Shown here: piece by piece, positions 15,404-23,487 of the stretch
How positions within the stretch are numbered: position 1 is the stretch's first letter
Layout: the number at the start of each line of letters is the position of its first letter
DNA from: an uncultured Bacilli bacterium
GTDB taxonomy: Bacteria; Bacillota_I; Bacilli_A; RF39; UBA660
Length of the DNA stretch: 24,654 nt
Assembly: GCA_934140355.1 (NCBI GenBank)
Contig: CAKPBH010000020.1
Span: 1-24,654 of the forward strand
Direction: 5' to 3'
Position numbers and translations under genes: made by a program
The notes under the pieces: model-generated
The model's input: only the letters and a program-made list of their open reading frames with translations
Told to the model about the DNA's origin: nothing
Database searches by the model: none

Positions 15404-16802
15404 CCAAACTCCAAGTTTTAACGCCGGTAATTTTTACATTAACAATTTTACCAATGATATCATCTTTGGCCTTAACATTAACTAGTTTCATGGTATCTGT
15501 GTATCCCATAAGTTTTCCTGGTTTGTCACTTTCACCTTCAATCAAAACTTTCACTATTTTATCTAAATACTTCTGATTATTTTCTTTAGCATATTGATTA
15601 ATTTTTTCATTTAATCGTTGTAACCTTTCTTTTTTCTCTTCGTCGCTTGTTTCATCTTCGAACTTACTAGCTGGTGTTCCTTCTCTTTTAGAGTAAATAA
15701 AAGTATAGGCTAGGTCATATTTCAATTCATCTACTAAAGATAATGTTTCCTTAAAATCTTCTTCTGTTTCTCCAGGAAAGCCAACAATAATATCTGTTGT
15801 AATTGCAACATTGGGAATCATTTTCTTAATTTTATAAAATAAATTGCGATATTCTTCTTTGGTATATTTTCTTCCCATTTTTTTTAGAATTTCAGTAGAA
15901 CCACTTTGAAGGGGCAAGTGAATATATGGCATGATATTATCATTCTTAGCGATTACCTCAATCATTTCATCTGTAAAATCCCAAGGATGAGAAGTTACAA
16001 ATCGGATTCTTTTTATTCCTGTTTTGGCGACATCACTAAGTAAATCAGCCATACCATATTCTAAATTTAAATCTTTACCATAAGCATTAACGTTCTGTCC
16101 AAGTAACGTAACTTCTAGATATCCTTCTTTAACCAAATCATTAACTTCTCTTAAAATATCTTCTGGTAATCTGCTTCTTTGACGTCCTCTTGTATAGGGC
16201 ACAATGCAATAGGTACAAAACTTGTCACAACCATACATAATATTAATCCAAGCTTTATACTTAGAATCTCTTTTTACAGGAATTCCCTCAATAACATCTC
16301 CTTCAATAGAAAATACTTCCATTTCTTGGCGTTTTGTTTTTAAAGTATTTTCTAAATAAAGGGGTAATTTATGAAAATTATGTGTTCCCATGACAATATC
16401 TACCCACGGGAATTTTTCTTTTAATTCTAAAGCAATGCTTTCTTCCTGTGCCATACAACCACAAAAAACAGTAATAACATCTTCTTTTTCTTCTTTTAAA
16501 TGTTTAATTCTACCGAGCATGCCATGAACCTTATTATGTGCGTTTTCTCTAATTGCACATGTATTTAGAATAATAACATCAGCATTATCCATCTCTTCTA
16601 CTCTAGAATATCCCATTTCTTCCATAATGGCCTTAATGTTTTCACTATCGTGGACATTCATTTGACATCCATAAGTGTAAATACAGTAATGTTTCCCTTT
16701 GCCTTGATTTTTCATTTCTTGAGGGACTAGATATTCATCTCTTTTGACTAGTACTTCCTTATCGGTTCTTGTTCTAGCTTTTTTTATATTTGGTAAATTC
16801 AT
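15378..16802 (-). CDS. miaB: tRNA-2-methylthio-N6-dimethylallyladenosine synthase MiaB
   Basis: A radical-SAM methylthiotransferase that adds the 2-methylthio group to i6A37 of tRNAs reading UNN codons. All parts are present in 474 residues. The N-terminal cluster domain has cysteines 46 (YTYGCQMN), 82 (LNTCAIRE) and 116 (GCMAQE). The radical-SAM motif CDKFCTYC is at 192-199, and a C-terminal TRAM domain runs from about residue 405. The N-terminal extension before residue 38 is typical of the Bacillota enzymes. I start at ATG 16802, nine bases behind AGGAG. The frame opens at TTG 16811, but that TTG directly abuts the AGGAG and cannot use it. The gene starts 12 bases after the RNB gene and overlaps ricA. 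Confidence 0.96.
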   Translation of the reverse strand: MNLPNIKKARTRTDKEVLVKRDEYLVPQEMKNQGKGKHYCIYTYGCQMNVHDSENIKAIMEEMGYSRVEEMDNADVIILNTCAIRENAHNKVHGMLGRIKHLKEEKEDVITVFCGCMAQEESIALELKEKFPWVDIVMGTHNFHKLPLYLENTLKTKRQEMEVFSIEGDVIEGIPVKRDSKYKAWINIMYGCDKFCTYCIVPYTRGRQRSRLPEDILREVNDLVKEGYLEVTLLGQNVNAYGKDLNLEYGMADLLSDVAKTGIKRIRFVTSHPWDFTDEMIEVIAKNDNIMPYIHLPLQSGSTEILKKMGRKYTKEEYRNLFYKIKKMIPNVAITTDIIVGFPGETEEDFKETLSLVDELKYDLAYTFIYSKREGTPASKFEDETSDEEKKERLQRLNEKINQYAKENNQKYLDKIVKVLIEGESDKPGKLMGYTDTMKLVNVKAKDDIIGKIVNVKITGVKTWSLDGEVVDAK

Positions 16803-16814
16803 TTCTATCAACTC

Positions 16815-18677
16815 CTACTTCTTTCGAATTAAATTTTTACTTGCTAAATAATTGTAATGTCTAGAAAATACTTCATTTTCTTTCTTCTTTTGGTTCAAAT
16901 AATAAACCAAATCACTTAATTGGTATTCCCATTTATAAATATTTAAATCAGAAGAATCATGACTAAAAATTAGTCCATAAAGCAAATATTGATTAAAACT
17001 ATCTGCATATCTTCTAGCGGGACTGCTAGAATGAGAATAACATTCTAAATTTTGCCCTTGGTGATAAACGGGATCCTTAGTATATTTTGCTCTAGTATAG
17101 CTATCTCTAATTCTTTGACAAAATTCTTTATTATCTAAAAATGAAGGTTCTAAATTTTGAATTTTTTGCAATTGCATTTGGATAAATTCATCACTTGGTA
17201 AATCAATTTTTCGATATAAATATGGTAAACTTCTATCTTTAAAGTATTTTCCTATCTGATAATTTTCTAAAACCATCGATTCATGAACAATATTTGCTGA
17301 TGGAGAAACATCAATTTTTACTGATTCATGGTTGGGATCGAACGCTAAAGTATTTTGATATTCTCGATATCTTTCTTTTTTTTGATTTGCCTTTCTTCTT
17401 ACTTGAGCAAATGATGATAATCTTCTTAGCATTAGGGCTAGAGAAGTATTTTCTTCTCCTAAGATAATAGCATCTGCTTGTGAATAGGTCAATTTTTTTC
17501 GTACTTGAATTACTCCTTTAACAAAGCGAAAATCTCCCTCTATTACTTGGTAATTGCTATCTAAATGGAAAATCGAAGTAATAACATTTCTTTGATGCTC
17601 TTCAATTAAAGAGCAGACTCCATCACTAATATACTCTGGGTATAGTGGTATTTTTCTATCTAATAAATAAAGTGTTTCTCCCCTCTTACTTGCTTCCATA
17701 TTGATAATAGAACCATAAGGAATAAAAGAAGGGATGTCTGTAATGTGAATATATAAATAATAAGTTCCGTCGGCATTTTTTTCTATATACAAAGCATCGT
17801 CTAAGCAACTGGTATTTTCTCCGTCGATTGTAACGCATTCTTGATTTGAAAAATTGATTCTTTCCTCACTAAGAGGGGAAAACATTGATATTTCCTCTAG
17901 AATGGCGGGTGGGAAAGAAAAAGAAATGTGATATCTTTCTTCTAGTTGTTCTAAGGAAATGGTAAATGTATTGTTAAATAACTCAATTACTCTAATAATG
18001 TGCTCCTTATAGTAGAGTTTGGACTTATTGACTAAATTTAAATACATGTTTTTTTCTCTTAAGAGTTCCTTTGCATATTTGCTATTAAAAAATAATAAAA
18101 TAATGTGATAATAATACTCTATTTCTTCATAACTTTTTTCACTTAAATAAAGATATTTTTTGAGAAGAATCATAAAAATATTTTCTCCATCTTTATTCTT
18201 GTTAGAAAGGATAGCCGAACTATCTTCAATAAATTTTTCAATTAAAGAAATATTTTTTTCTTCGAAGATTAAAAAGGATAAGTATTTTACTTTTTTATTT
18301 CGAATTTCATTAGAAAGTTCTAGATTCACCTCTAATAGAATATTTTGAATTTGCATTAATGGTTCTTTTACTTTTATTCTGTCTTTTAATTTCCAATTAC
18401 TAATTTTCGTATTTAAATCTATGATTGGTCCGGTTAGGCACTTTAATTCAGTACTACTTTTTTCCGTGGTTGTTAAGTGAACTAGCTGAATTAGATAGTC
18501 AATTCTACTTTTATTTTGATCATAGTGTCTCATTAAAGTGAAAATAGCGTTAAAAATCCCCTCAATTGTACTTCGATAATCAATGTCTAAGTACTCCGTT
18601 AAATCTTCTAAATCGCAAGAAGAATCCACAATATATTTTTTAATTTCTTTACTATTTACTTTTTGATTATCTTTCAT
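16815..18677 (-). CDS. Divergent RNB-domain (RNase II/R-like) protein with altered active site
   Basis: The C-terminal half (about residues 270-560 of 620) is an RNB exoribonuclease domain. TIDGENTSCLDDA (283-295) aligns with the family TIDGEDARDFDDA. YLYIHITDIPSFI, LLDRKIPLYPE and DGVCSL follow in the family order, then MVLENYQIGKYF, and CYSHSSSPARRYAD (546-559) matches HYTHFTSPIRRYAD. Of the four active-site aspartates, three remain (D285, D293, D294) and the second is replaced by C291. The cold-shock domains normally before RNB and the S1 domain after it are missing. The first 270 residues are helical and unfamiliar. Start: ATG 18677 behind AAGGGGGA; the TTG one codon earlier is less likely. 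It may be a slow or specialised 3'-5' RNase, or an RNA-binding protein without catalysis. It lies between lepA and miaB in the operon. Confidence 0.82.
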   Translation of the reverse strand: MKDNQKVNSKEIKKYIVDSSCDLEDLTEYLDIDYRSTIEGIFNAIFTLMRHYDQNKSRIDYLIQLVHLTTTEKSSTELKCLTGPIIDLNTKISNWKLKDRIKVKEPLMQIQNILLEVNLELSNEIRNKKVKYLSFLIFEEKNISLIEKFIEDSSAILSNKNKDGENIFMILLKKYLYLSEKSYEEIEYYYHIILLFFNSKYAKELLREKNMYLNLVNKSKLYYKEHIIRVIELFNNTFTISLEQLEERYHISFSFPPAILEEISMFSPLSEERINFSNQECVTIDGENTSCLDDALYIEKNADGTYYLYIHITDIPSFIPYGSIINMEASKRGETLYLLDRKIPLYPEYISDGVCSLIEEHQRNVITSIFHLDSNYQVIEGDFRFVKGVIQVRKKLTYSQADAIILGEENTSLALMLRRLSSFAQVRRKANQKKERYREYQNTLAFDPNHESVKIDVSPSANIVHESMVLENYQIGKYFKDRSLPYLYRKIDLPSDEFIQMQLQKIQNLEPSFLDNKEFCQRIRDSYTRAKYTKDPVYHQGQNLECYSHSSSPARRYADSFNQYLLYGLIFSHDSSDLNIYKWEYQLSDLVYYLNQKKKENEVFSRHYNYLASKNLIRKK

Positions 18678-18719
18678 CAAAATCCCCCTTATACTACATT
18701 TTATGAAAAAATCTATTGC

Positions 18720-20513
18720 TTAATCTTCCTTAATTTCTTCGGTACTAAGAACCGACAAGAAAGCCTCACTTGGAATTTCAACATGGCCTATTTGTTTCAT
18801 TTTCTTTTTTCCCTCTTTTTGTTTTTCTAATAACTTCCTCTTTCTTGTAATGTCTCCTCCGTAACATTTGGCAAGCACATTTTTTCGCATTGCTTTAATA
18901 TCTGCTCTAGCAATTACTTTACTTCCAATTGTTGCTTGAATCGGTACTTCAAACATTTGTCTAGGAATTAATTTTTTTAAATTATCCACAATGATTCTGG
19001 CTCTATTGTAAGCAAAATCTCTGTGAACAATAATGGATAGAGCGTCCACAATATCACCATTTAGTAAAATATCCATCTTAACTAAATCACTAGTTTTATT
19101 GCCAATAATATCATAGTCCATCGAAGCATATCCTTTTGTATAACTTTTTAATTTATCAAAAAAATCATAAACAATTTCCGATAAAGGCAGTTCATAATGA
19201 ATATTTACGCGTTTTTCATCAACGTACTCCATCGATAAATAAGTTCCTCTTTTATTTTGACATAATTCCATAATATTTCCAACATAATGACTTGGAACAA
19301 AAATACTTGTTCTAACATAAGGTTCCTTAATTTCTCTAATCTTTACTCTCTCTGGAAATTCACTAGGGTTATCAATATGAATAACATTCCCATCCGTTAG
19401 CGTAATTTCATAAATAACAGATGGACTGGTTGCAATTAGTTCCACATGAAATTCCCGTTCAATTCGCTCAACAATAATTTCCATATGCAAAAGACCCAAA
19501 AAACCAGTTCGAAAGCCAAAACCTAATGTTGTAGATGACTCTGTTTCAAAAACTAGGCTAGCATCATTAACCCTTAATTTTTCCAAAGCCTCTCTTAAGG
19601 CTGGATATTTTTTAGAATCAATCGGATATAGGCCACAATAAACCATTGGTTTCATTTTTTTATAACCAGGTAGGGCTACAGGACAAGGGTCAGCAGCTAG
19701 AGTAATGGTATCTCCTACCCGAACGTCACGAATATCTTTAATACTAGCACAAACATAGCCAACTTCCCCTTCAACTAATTTGTCCGTCTTTACGGTATTT
19801 GGTGTATGAAAACCAAGTTCAGTCACATCATAACTTGCCCCTGTTGTCTTCATCATAATTTTATCCCCATTTTGAAGAGTTCCTGATACTACCCGAATTA
19901 AAGCAACAACTCCTCGGTAAGAATCAAAATAACTATCAAAAATCAAACATTTCAAATGCTGATCTTCTTGTTTTTTTGGAGCGGGTACTTTTTCAATAAT
20001 TTTATCAAGTAACTCCTCGACACCCTCTCCGGTTTTTCCCGAAGTGAAAACAACATCCTTTTCATCAAAACCAAATGTATCTACTAACTCCTGTCGTCTT
20101 AATTCCGGTTCAGCATTAGGCAAGTCAATTTTATTAATAACCGGAATAATCTCTAAATTATTATCCAGTGCCAAATAAACATTAGCAAGCGTTTGAGCTT
20201 CTATTCCCTGAGTTGCATCCACTACTAAAATAGCTCCTTCGCAAGCCGCTAGAGAACGAGATACCTCATAACTAAAATCAACATGCCCTGGGGTATCAAT
20301 TAAATTTAATAAATATCCCTTATACTCTAATCTTACCGCATTTAATTTAATGGTTATTCCTCTTTCTCTTTCAATATCCATGTTATCTAAAATTTGCTCT
20401 TTCATTGCCCTTTTATCCACTGCTCCAGTTTTTTCTAAAATCCGGTCAGCCAAAGTACTCTTTCCATGATCAATATGAGCAATAATACTAAAATTTCTAA
20501 TTTTATCTTGCAT
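18720..20513 (-). CDS. lepA: Elongation factor 4 (LepA), ribosomal GTPase
   Basis: EF4 is a translational GTPase that acts on the ribosome under stress and in 30S biogenesis. The 597 residues cover the full family length. The G domain has AHIDHGKST (12-20), DTPGHVDF (73-80) and NKID (127-130). Domains II and III/V follow. The LepA-specific C-terminal domain has KMDILLNGDIVDALS and RDFAYNRARIIVDNLKKLIP, and ends in the basic AKCYGGDITRKRKLLEKQK. Start 20513 has AAAGGTG about ten bases upstream. It begins 19 bases after DUF1294 and shares its transcript. Confidence 0.97.
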   Translation of the reverse strand: MQDKIRNFSIIAHIDHGKSTLADRILEKTGAVDKRAMKEQILDNMDIERERGITIKLNAVRLEYKGYLLNLIDTPGHVDFSYEVSRSLAACEGAILVVDATQGIEAQTLANVYLALDNNLEIIPVINKIDLPNAEPELRRQELVDTFGFDEKDVVFTSGKTGEGVEELLDKIIEKVPAPKKQEDQHLKCLIFDSYFDSYRGVVALIRVVSGTLQNGDKIMMKTTGASYDVTELGFHTPNTVKTDKLVEGEVGYVCASIKDIRDVRVGDTITLAADPCPVALPGYKKMKPMVYCGLYPIDSKKYPALREALEKLRVNDASLVFETESSTTLGFGFRTGFLGLLHMEIIVERIEREFHVELIATSPSVIYEITLTDGNVIHIDNPSEFPERVKIREIKEPYVRTSIFVPSHYVGNIMELCQNKRGTYLSMEYVDEKRVNIHYELPLSEIVYDFFDKLKSYTKGYASMDYDIIGNKTSDLVKMDILLNGDIVDALSIIVHRDFAYNRARIIVDNLKKLIPRQMFEVPIQATIGSKVIARADIKAMRKNVLAKCYGGDITRKRKLLEKQKEGKKKMKQIGHVEIPSEAFLSVLSTEEIKED

Positions 20514-20532
20514 TTATCCCACGCACCTTTTC

Positions 20533-20781
20533 TTAATTATAACAAACAAGATTTAAAATAACAATCCAAAGAAAACAAAATAAGTAAACAAAATAAAACT
20601 TTGCCTTTCTTGTTTTGTGTCTAAATAATAACATTCCCATAAGCATTCCAAAAGCGCCACCAATAAATGATAAAGTTAGTAATACTCTCTCCGGAATTCG
20701 AAATCTGTGATGAATCGATTTCCATTTGTCTAAGCCACATAAAAGAAAGGACAAAAAATTAATACTAAGAAAATAAATCAT
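20533..20781 (-). CDS. DUF1294 small membrane protein
   Basis: An 82-residue membrane protein of the DUF1294 family, recognised by the pattern CGLDKWKS ... RIPERVLL ... GGAFGMLMGMLLFRHKT with hydrophobic segments at about residues 2-15, 35-53 and 63-78. The family function is unknown. The frame is open to 20826, but I start at ATG 20781: GAGGAG sits four bases before it and the family normally begins near this point. It overlaps the end of the pseudouridine synthase gene by 17 bases, so the two are translationally coupled. Confidence 0.85.
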   Translation of the reverse strand: MIYFLSINFLSFLLCGLDKWKSIHHRFRIPERVLLTLSFIGGAFGMLMGMLLFRHKTRKAKFYFVYLFCFLWIVILNLVCYN

Positions 20782-21616
20782 AAAACTCCTCTGGAATATG
20801 AGATGAAAAGGTAAGTAATTCTCCACTTAAAGGGTCAATTAAAGAGATCATATAATGATGAAGAGCCAATCTTTTTAAAGGATTATCATGACTGAAATAC
20901 TTTTTATCTCCCAAAATGGGGTGTCCCATTTCCGAGAAATGAACTCGAATTTGATTTTTTCTTCCCGTTTTAATATCAACATCTAACATGGTGTAATGGC
21001 AAGAGGTGCGTATAACCTTGTAATCTGTAATGGCTCTTTTTCCTCCTACTTTTGTAGAATGGGTATATGTTCTTTTATCCTCATATAAATAATTGTCAAT
21101 ATGTCCTGACTTGTAAATAGCACCTTTTACAATAGCTATATAGCCTCTTTTTTTCACAATAGCATTCCAATTACTTTGTAATTTTTCTTTTAAAGCCACA
21201 TTTTTAACAAATATTACTAATCCAGAGGTTTCTTTATCAATTCGATTGACCACAAACGCATATTCCCCTTTTTCATTCAAGTATTTTCGAACTCTCTTAT
21301 ATAAAGTATCTTCTTTTTCTTTTGTCTCTCGGGAAGTACTGATCGTAAGTAATCCCGCTTCTTTATCTACAACTAAATAATTATCATCTTCATAAACGAC
21401 GTGAAGATGGTAAGAGGTAGAATTATCCTTATCGATTATTAATGTATCTCCTTCTTTTAATAAAAGAGGAAGTTTTTTTATTTTTTTATCATTAACTAAA
21501 ATATATCCAAGTCTTACATAAGTTTTAACTTTATTCTTTGCATATCCTATACCACTTAAGTATTTTATTAAATCACAGTCTGTTTTTATTTTATATTTTA
21601 TTTCTTTTTTCTTCAT
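20765..21616 (-). CDS. RluA-family pseudouridine synthase (RluD-like) with S4 domain
   Basis: This enzyme isomerises uridine to pseudouridine in RNA, probably 23S rRNA. An N-terminal S4 RNA-binding domain (about residues 12-62) precedes the catalytic domain. The active-site aspartate is D127 in NRIDKETSG, where most relatives have HRLDxxTSG. GRKNQIRVHFSEMGHPILGD is the conserved substrate-binding segment. I start at ATG 21616, eight bases after GAGG; the TTG two codons earlier is too close. It is first in the eight-gene operon, with a promoter at 21637-21665. Which uridine it modifies cannot be read from the sequence. Confidence 0.9.
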   Translation of the reverse strand: MKKKEIKYKIKTDCDLIKYLSGIGYAKNKVKTYVRLGYILVNDKKIKKLPLLLKEGDTLIIDKDNSTSYHLHVVYEDDNYLVVDKEAGLLTISTSRETKEKEDTLYKRVRKYLNEKGEYAFVVNRIDKETSGLVIFVKNVALKEKLQSNWNAIVKKRGYIAIVKGAIYKSGHIDNYLYEDKRTYTHSTKVGGKRAITDYKVIRTSCHYTMLDVDIKTGRKNQIRVHFSEMGHPILGDKKYFSHDNPLKRLALHHYMISLIDPLSGELLTFSSHIPEEFYDLFS

Positions 21617-21636
21617 TTTCAAAACCTCACAAGAGT

Positions 21637-21665
21637 ATTATAACATATTAAAAGAATCATATCAA
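21637..21665 (-). promoter_or_regulatory. Promoter of the rluA-lepA-miaB operon
   Basis: TTGATA (21665-21660), 17-base spacer, perfect TATAAT (21642-21637) preceded by ATATGT. The -35 lies within the hairpin at 21651-21683, so terminator and promoter overlap. Confidence 0.75.
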
Positions 21666-21683
21666 AAATTGGTATGATTCTTT
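21648..21683 (-). terminator. Hairpin after rubrerythrin, overlapping the next promoter
   Basis: AAAGAATCATA (21683-21673) and TATGATTCTTT (21661-21651) form an 11-base perfect stem with an 11-base loop. The T-tract is short, so it may terminate only partly. The 140-base gap contains no other clear element. Confidence 0.55.
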
Positions 21684-21760
21684 CTTATCAATTTATCTTT
21701 TTTTAGCTTTGATATTCTTTTTTAATATTTCAAATCAAAAAAGAAAGAATAAAATTATTT

Positions 21761-22300
21761 TTAGTAATTTTCAGCTTTAATTTCAAAATAACTTTGTGGA
21801 TGAGCACAAATAGGACATACTTTTGGTGCTTCTTTACCAATTACAATGTGGCCACAGTTACGACATTTCCAAATTTTATCACCATCACGAGAAAAGACTA
21901 AACCACCTTCAACATTTTCGAGTAATTTACGATATCTTTCTTCATGTTCTTTCTCAATTTGAGCAACTCCTTCGAAAAGATAAGCTAAACGATCAAATCC
22001 TTCTTCTCTGGCTGTTTTAGCAAATTCTTGATACATGTCTGTCCATTCATAATTTTCTCCTTCAGCTGCTGCTAATAAGTTAGCAGCAGTATCTGGAATA
22101 GCTCCACCGTTTAATTCTTTAAACCACATCTTAGCATGTTCTTTTTCATTATTTGCTGTTTCTTCAAAGATAGCGGCAATTTGCTCATAACCGTCCTTTC
22201 TTGCTTTACTAGCAAAATAAGTATATTTATTTCTTGCTTGGCTTTCACCTGCAAAAGCAGTCATTAAATTTTGTTCTGTTTTACTTCCCTTTAATTCCAT
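21761..22300 (-). CDS. rbr: Rubrerythrin
   Basis: A non-haem di-iron peroxidase that detoxifies hydrogen peroxide in anaerobes. The 179-residue product has the four-helix ferritin-like domain with iron ligands in AFAGESQAR (E19), NEKEH (E52, H55), the EEG region near E99/E100, and IEKEH (E116, H119). A rubredoxin domain follows, with C146/C149 (CRNCG) and C162/C165 (CPICAHPQ). Start 22300 has AAGGAAGGAAAG upstream and its own promoter. Its presence suggests an anaerobic or micro-aerobic lifestyle. Confidence 0.97.
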   Translation of the reverse strand: MELKGSKTEQNLMTAFAGESQARNKYTYFASKARKDGYEQIAAIFEETANNEKEHAKMWFKELNGGAIPDTAANLLAAAEGENYEWTDMYQEFAKTAREEGFDRLAYLFEGVAQIEKEHEERYRKLLENVEGGLVFSRDGDKIWKCRNCGHIVIGKEAPKVCPICAHPQSYFEIKAENY

Positions 22301-22332
22301 AATTTTCTTTCCTTCCTTTCATTTGTTCTTTT

Positions 22333-22361
22333 ATTGTAACATATTTTTTTCTTTATTAGTA
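22333..22361 (-). promoter_or_regulatory. Rubrerythrin promoter (weak -35, extended -10)
   Basis: TACAAT (22338-22333) preceded by ATATGT, about 33 bases before the start codon. At 17-base spacing the -35 reads TACTAA, a poor match. I see no PerR-like palindrome. Confidence 0.5.
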
Positions 22362-22372
22362 AAAGTTAACTA

Positions 22373-23470
22373 TTAATTTTTAGCCTTCGTTAGTTTTACT
22401 TCTAATTTCTTCACCCGATTATTTCTTAAAATTTCTACTACTACTTTTTCTCCAGGAGAATGTTTATATAGTTGATATCTAAATTCTGCTACACTAGAAA
22501 TTTTTTCTCCTCCAAGTGATAAAATAATATCTCCTTTTTTGATTCCAGCAAGGCGGGCTGGTGAATTACTAGCTACTTCTGTTACGGCCACGCCTTCTTT
22601 AATGGAATCTGGAATACTTATTCCATTTTGCCATAAGTAATAGTTATTACTGATATCTAACATTCCAATTCCAAAGTAAGGTCTTTCTATATTTCCTTCT
22701 TTTTCTAAAGTTGAAGCATAATAAATCGCATCCTCAATAGGAATTGCAAATCCAATTCCTTCAACAGTAGAATCTACTAACTTCATATTGGTAATTCCAA
22801 TTACTTCTCCGTTAATATTGCATAATGGTCCTCCACTATTTCCAGGATTAATCGCTGCGTCTGTCTGTAATACTTTCATGTAATAATCTGATGAAGTATT
22901 ATTTGATAAACTAATTGCTACTAATCTATCTTTTCCCGATAAAATTCCTTTGGTAACCGTTCCAGCATATGAAGCGCCCTCAGGAGAACCAATAGCAAAT
23001 ACGGTATCTCCTACTCTAACTTTATCTGATGTGCCCATCACCGCAACACTATTCACAGCTTTTGCCTCAACAACAAGAACCGCAATGTCGGAATAAGCTT
23101 CACTTCCTCTTACCTTTGCATTAACTTCCGTTTTATCTGATAAAACAACTTTAACTGTACTTACTCCACTGACAACATGATGATTGGTCATAATATAAGC
23201 ATATTTCCCATCATTTTTGTAGATGAATCCTGTTCCCGTCGACGAAAGATTTTCTCCTGTAAACCCTTCAACCACAACAACAGCGTCATAAATATTATCT
23301 ACTCCCTTAGTAATTGTATCTTCTTCCGTTACTACTTTGCTACTTGTTGTAATTACTCCCCCATTACTTTCGGGAATTATCAGCATCAAAATCCCCATAC
23401 CAACAGATCCTGCAATAAAAGACATCAATACAGCAATAATTAATATCATTCTTACATTACGTTTTTTCAT
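22373..23470 (-). CDS. HtrA/DegP-like membrane-anchored serine protease (S1C)
   Basis: An envelope quality-control protease anchored by one helix (residues 8-32). The trypsin-like domain has the triad H98 (TNHHVV), D128 (YSDIAVL) and S212 (NPGNSGGPL). A single PDZ domain covers about 265-360, with SPARLAGIKKGDIILSLGG in its core. The 365-residue length fits Gram-positive HtrA. Start 23470 has AGAGGTGAAG. It begins only 17 bases after the Abi_2 gene and no promoter is visible between them, so it may depend on the Abi_2 promoter. I see no CssR-type site. Confidence 0.93.
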   Translation of the reverse strand: MKKRNVRMILIIAVLMSFIAGSVGMGILMLIIPESNGGVITTSSKVVTEEDTITKGVDNIYDAVVVVEGFTGENLSSTGTGFIYKNDGKYAYIMTNHHVVSGVSTVKVVLSDKTEVNAKVRGSEAYSDIAVLVVEAKAVNSVAVMGTSDKVRVGDTVFAIGSPEGASYAGTVTKGILSGKDRLVAISLSNNTSSDYYMKVLQTDAAINPGNSGGPLCNINGEVIGITNMKLVDSTVEGIGFAIPIEDAIYYASTLEKEGNIERPYFGIGMLDISNNYYLWQNGISIPDSIKEGVAVTEVASNSPARLAGIKKGDIILSLGGEKISSVAEFRYQLYKHSPGEKVVVEILRNNRVKKLEVKLTKAKN

Positions 23471-23487
23471 TTTTTCTTCACCTCTAT

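Noticed and set aside
16803..16811. TTG start for miaB
   Set aside because: It directly abuts the AGGAG that would serve it; the ATG nine bases later is correctly spaced.
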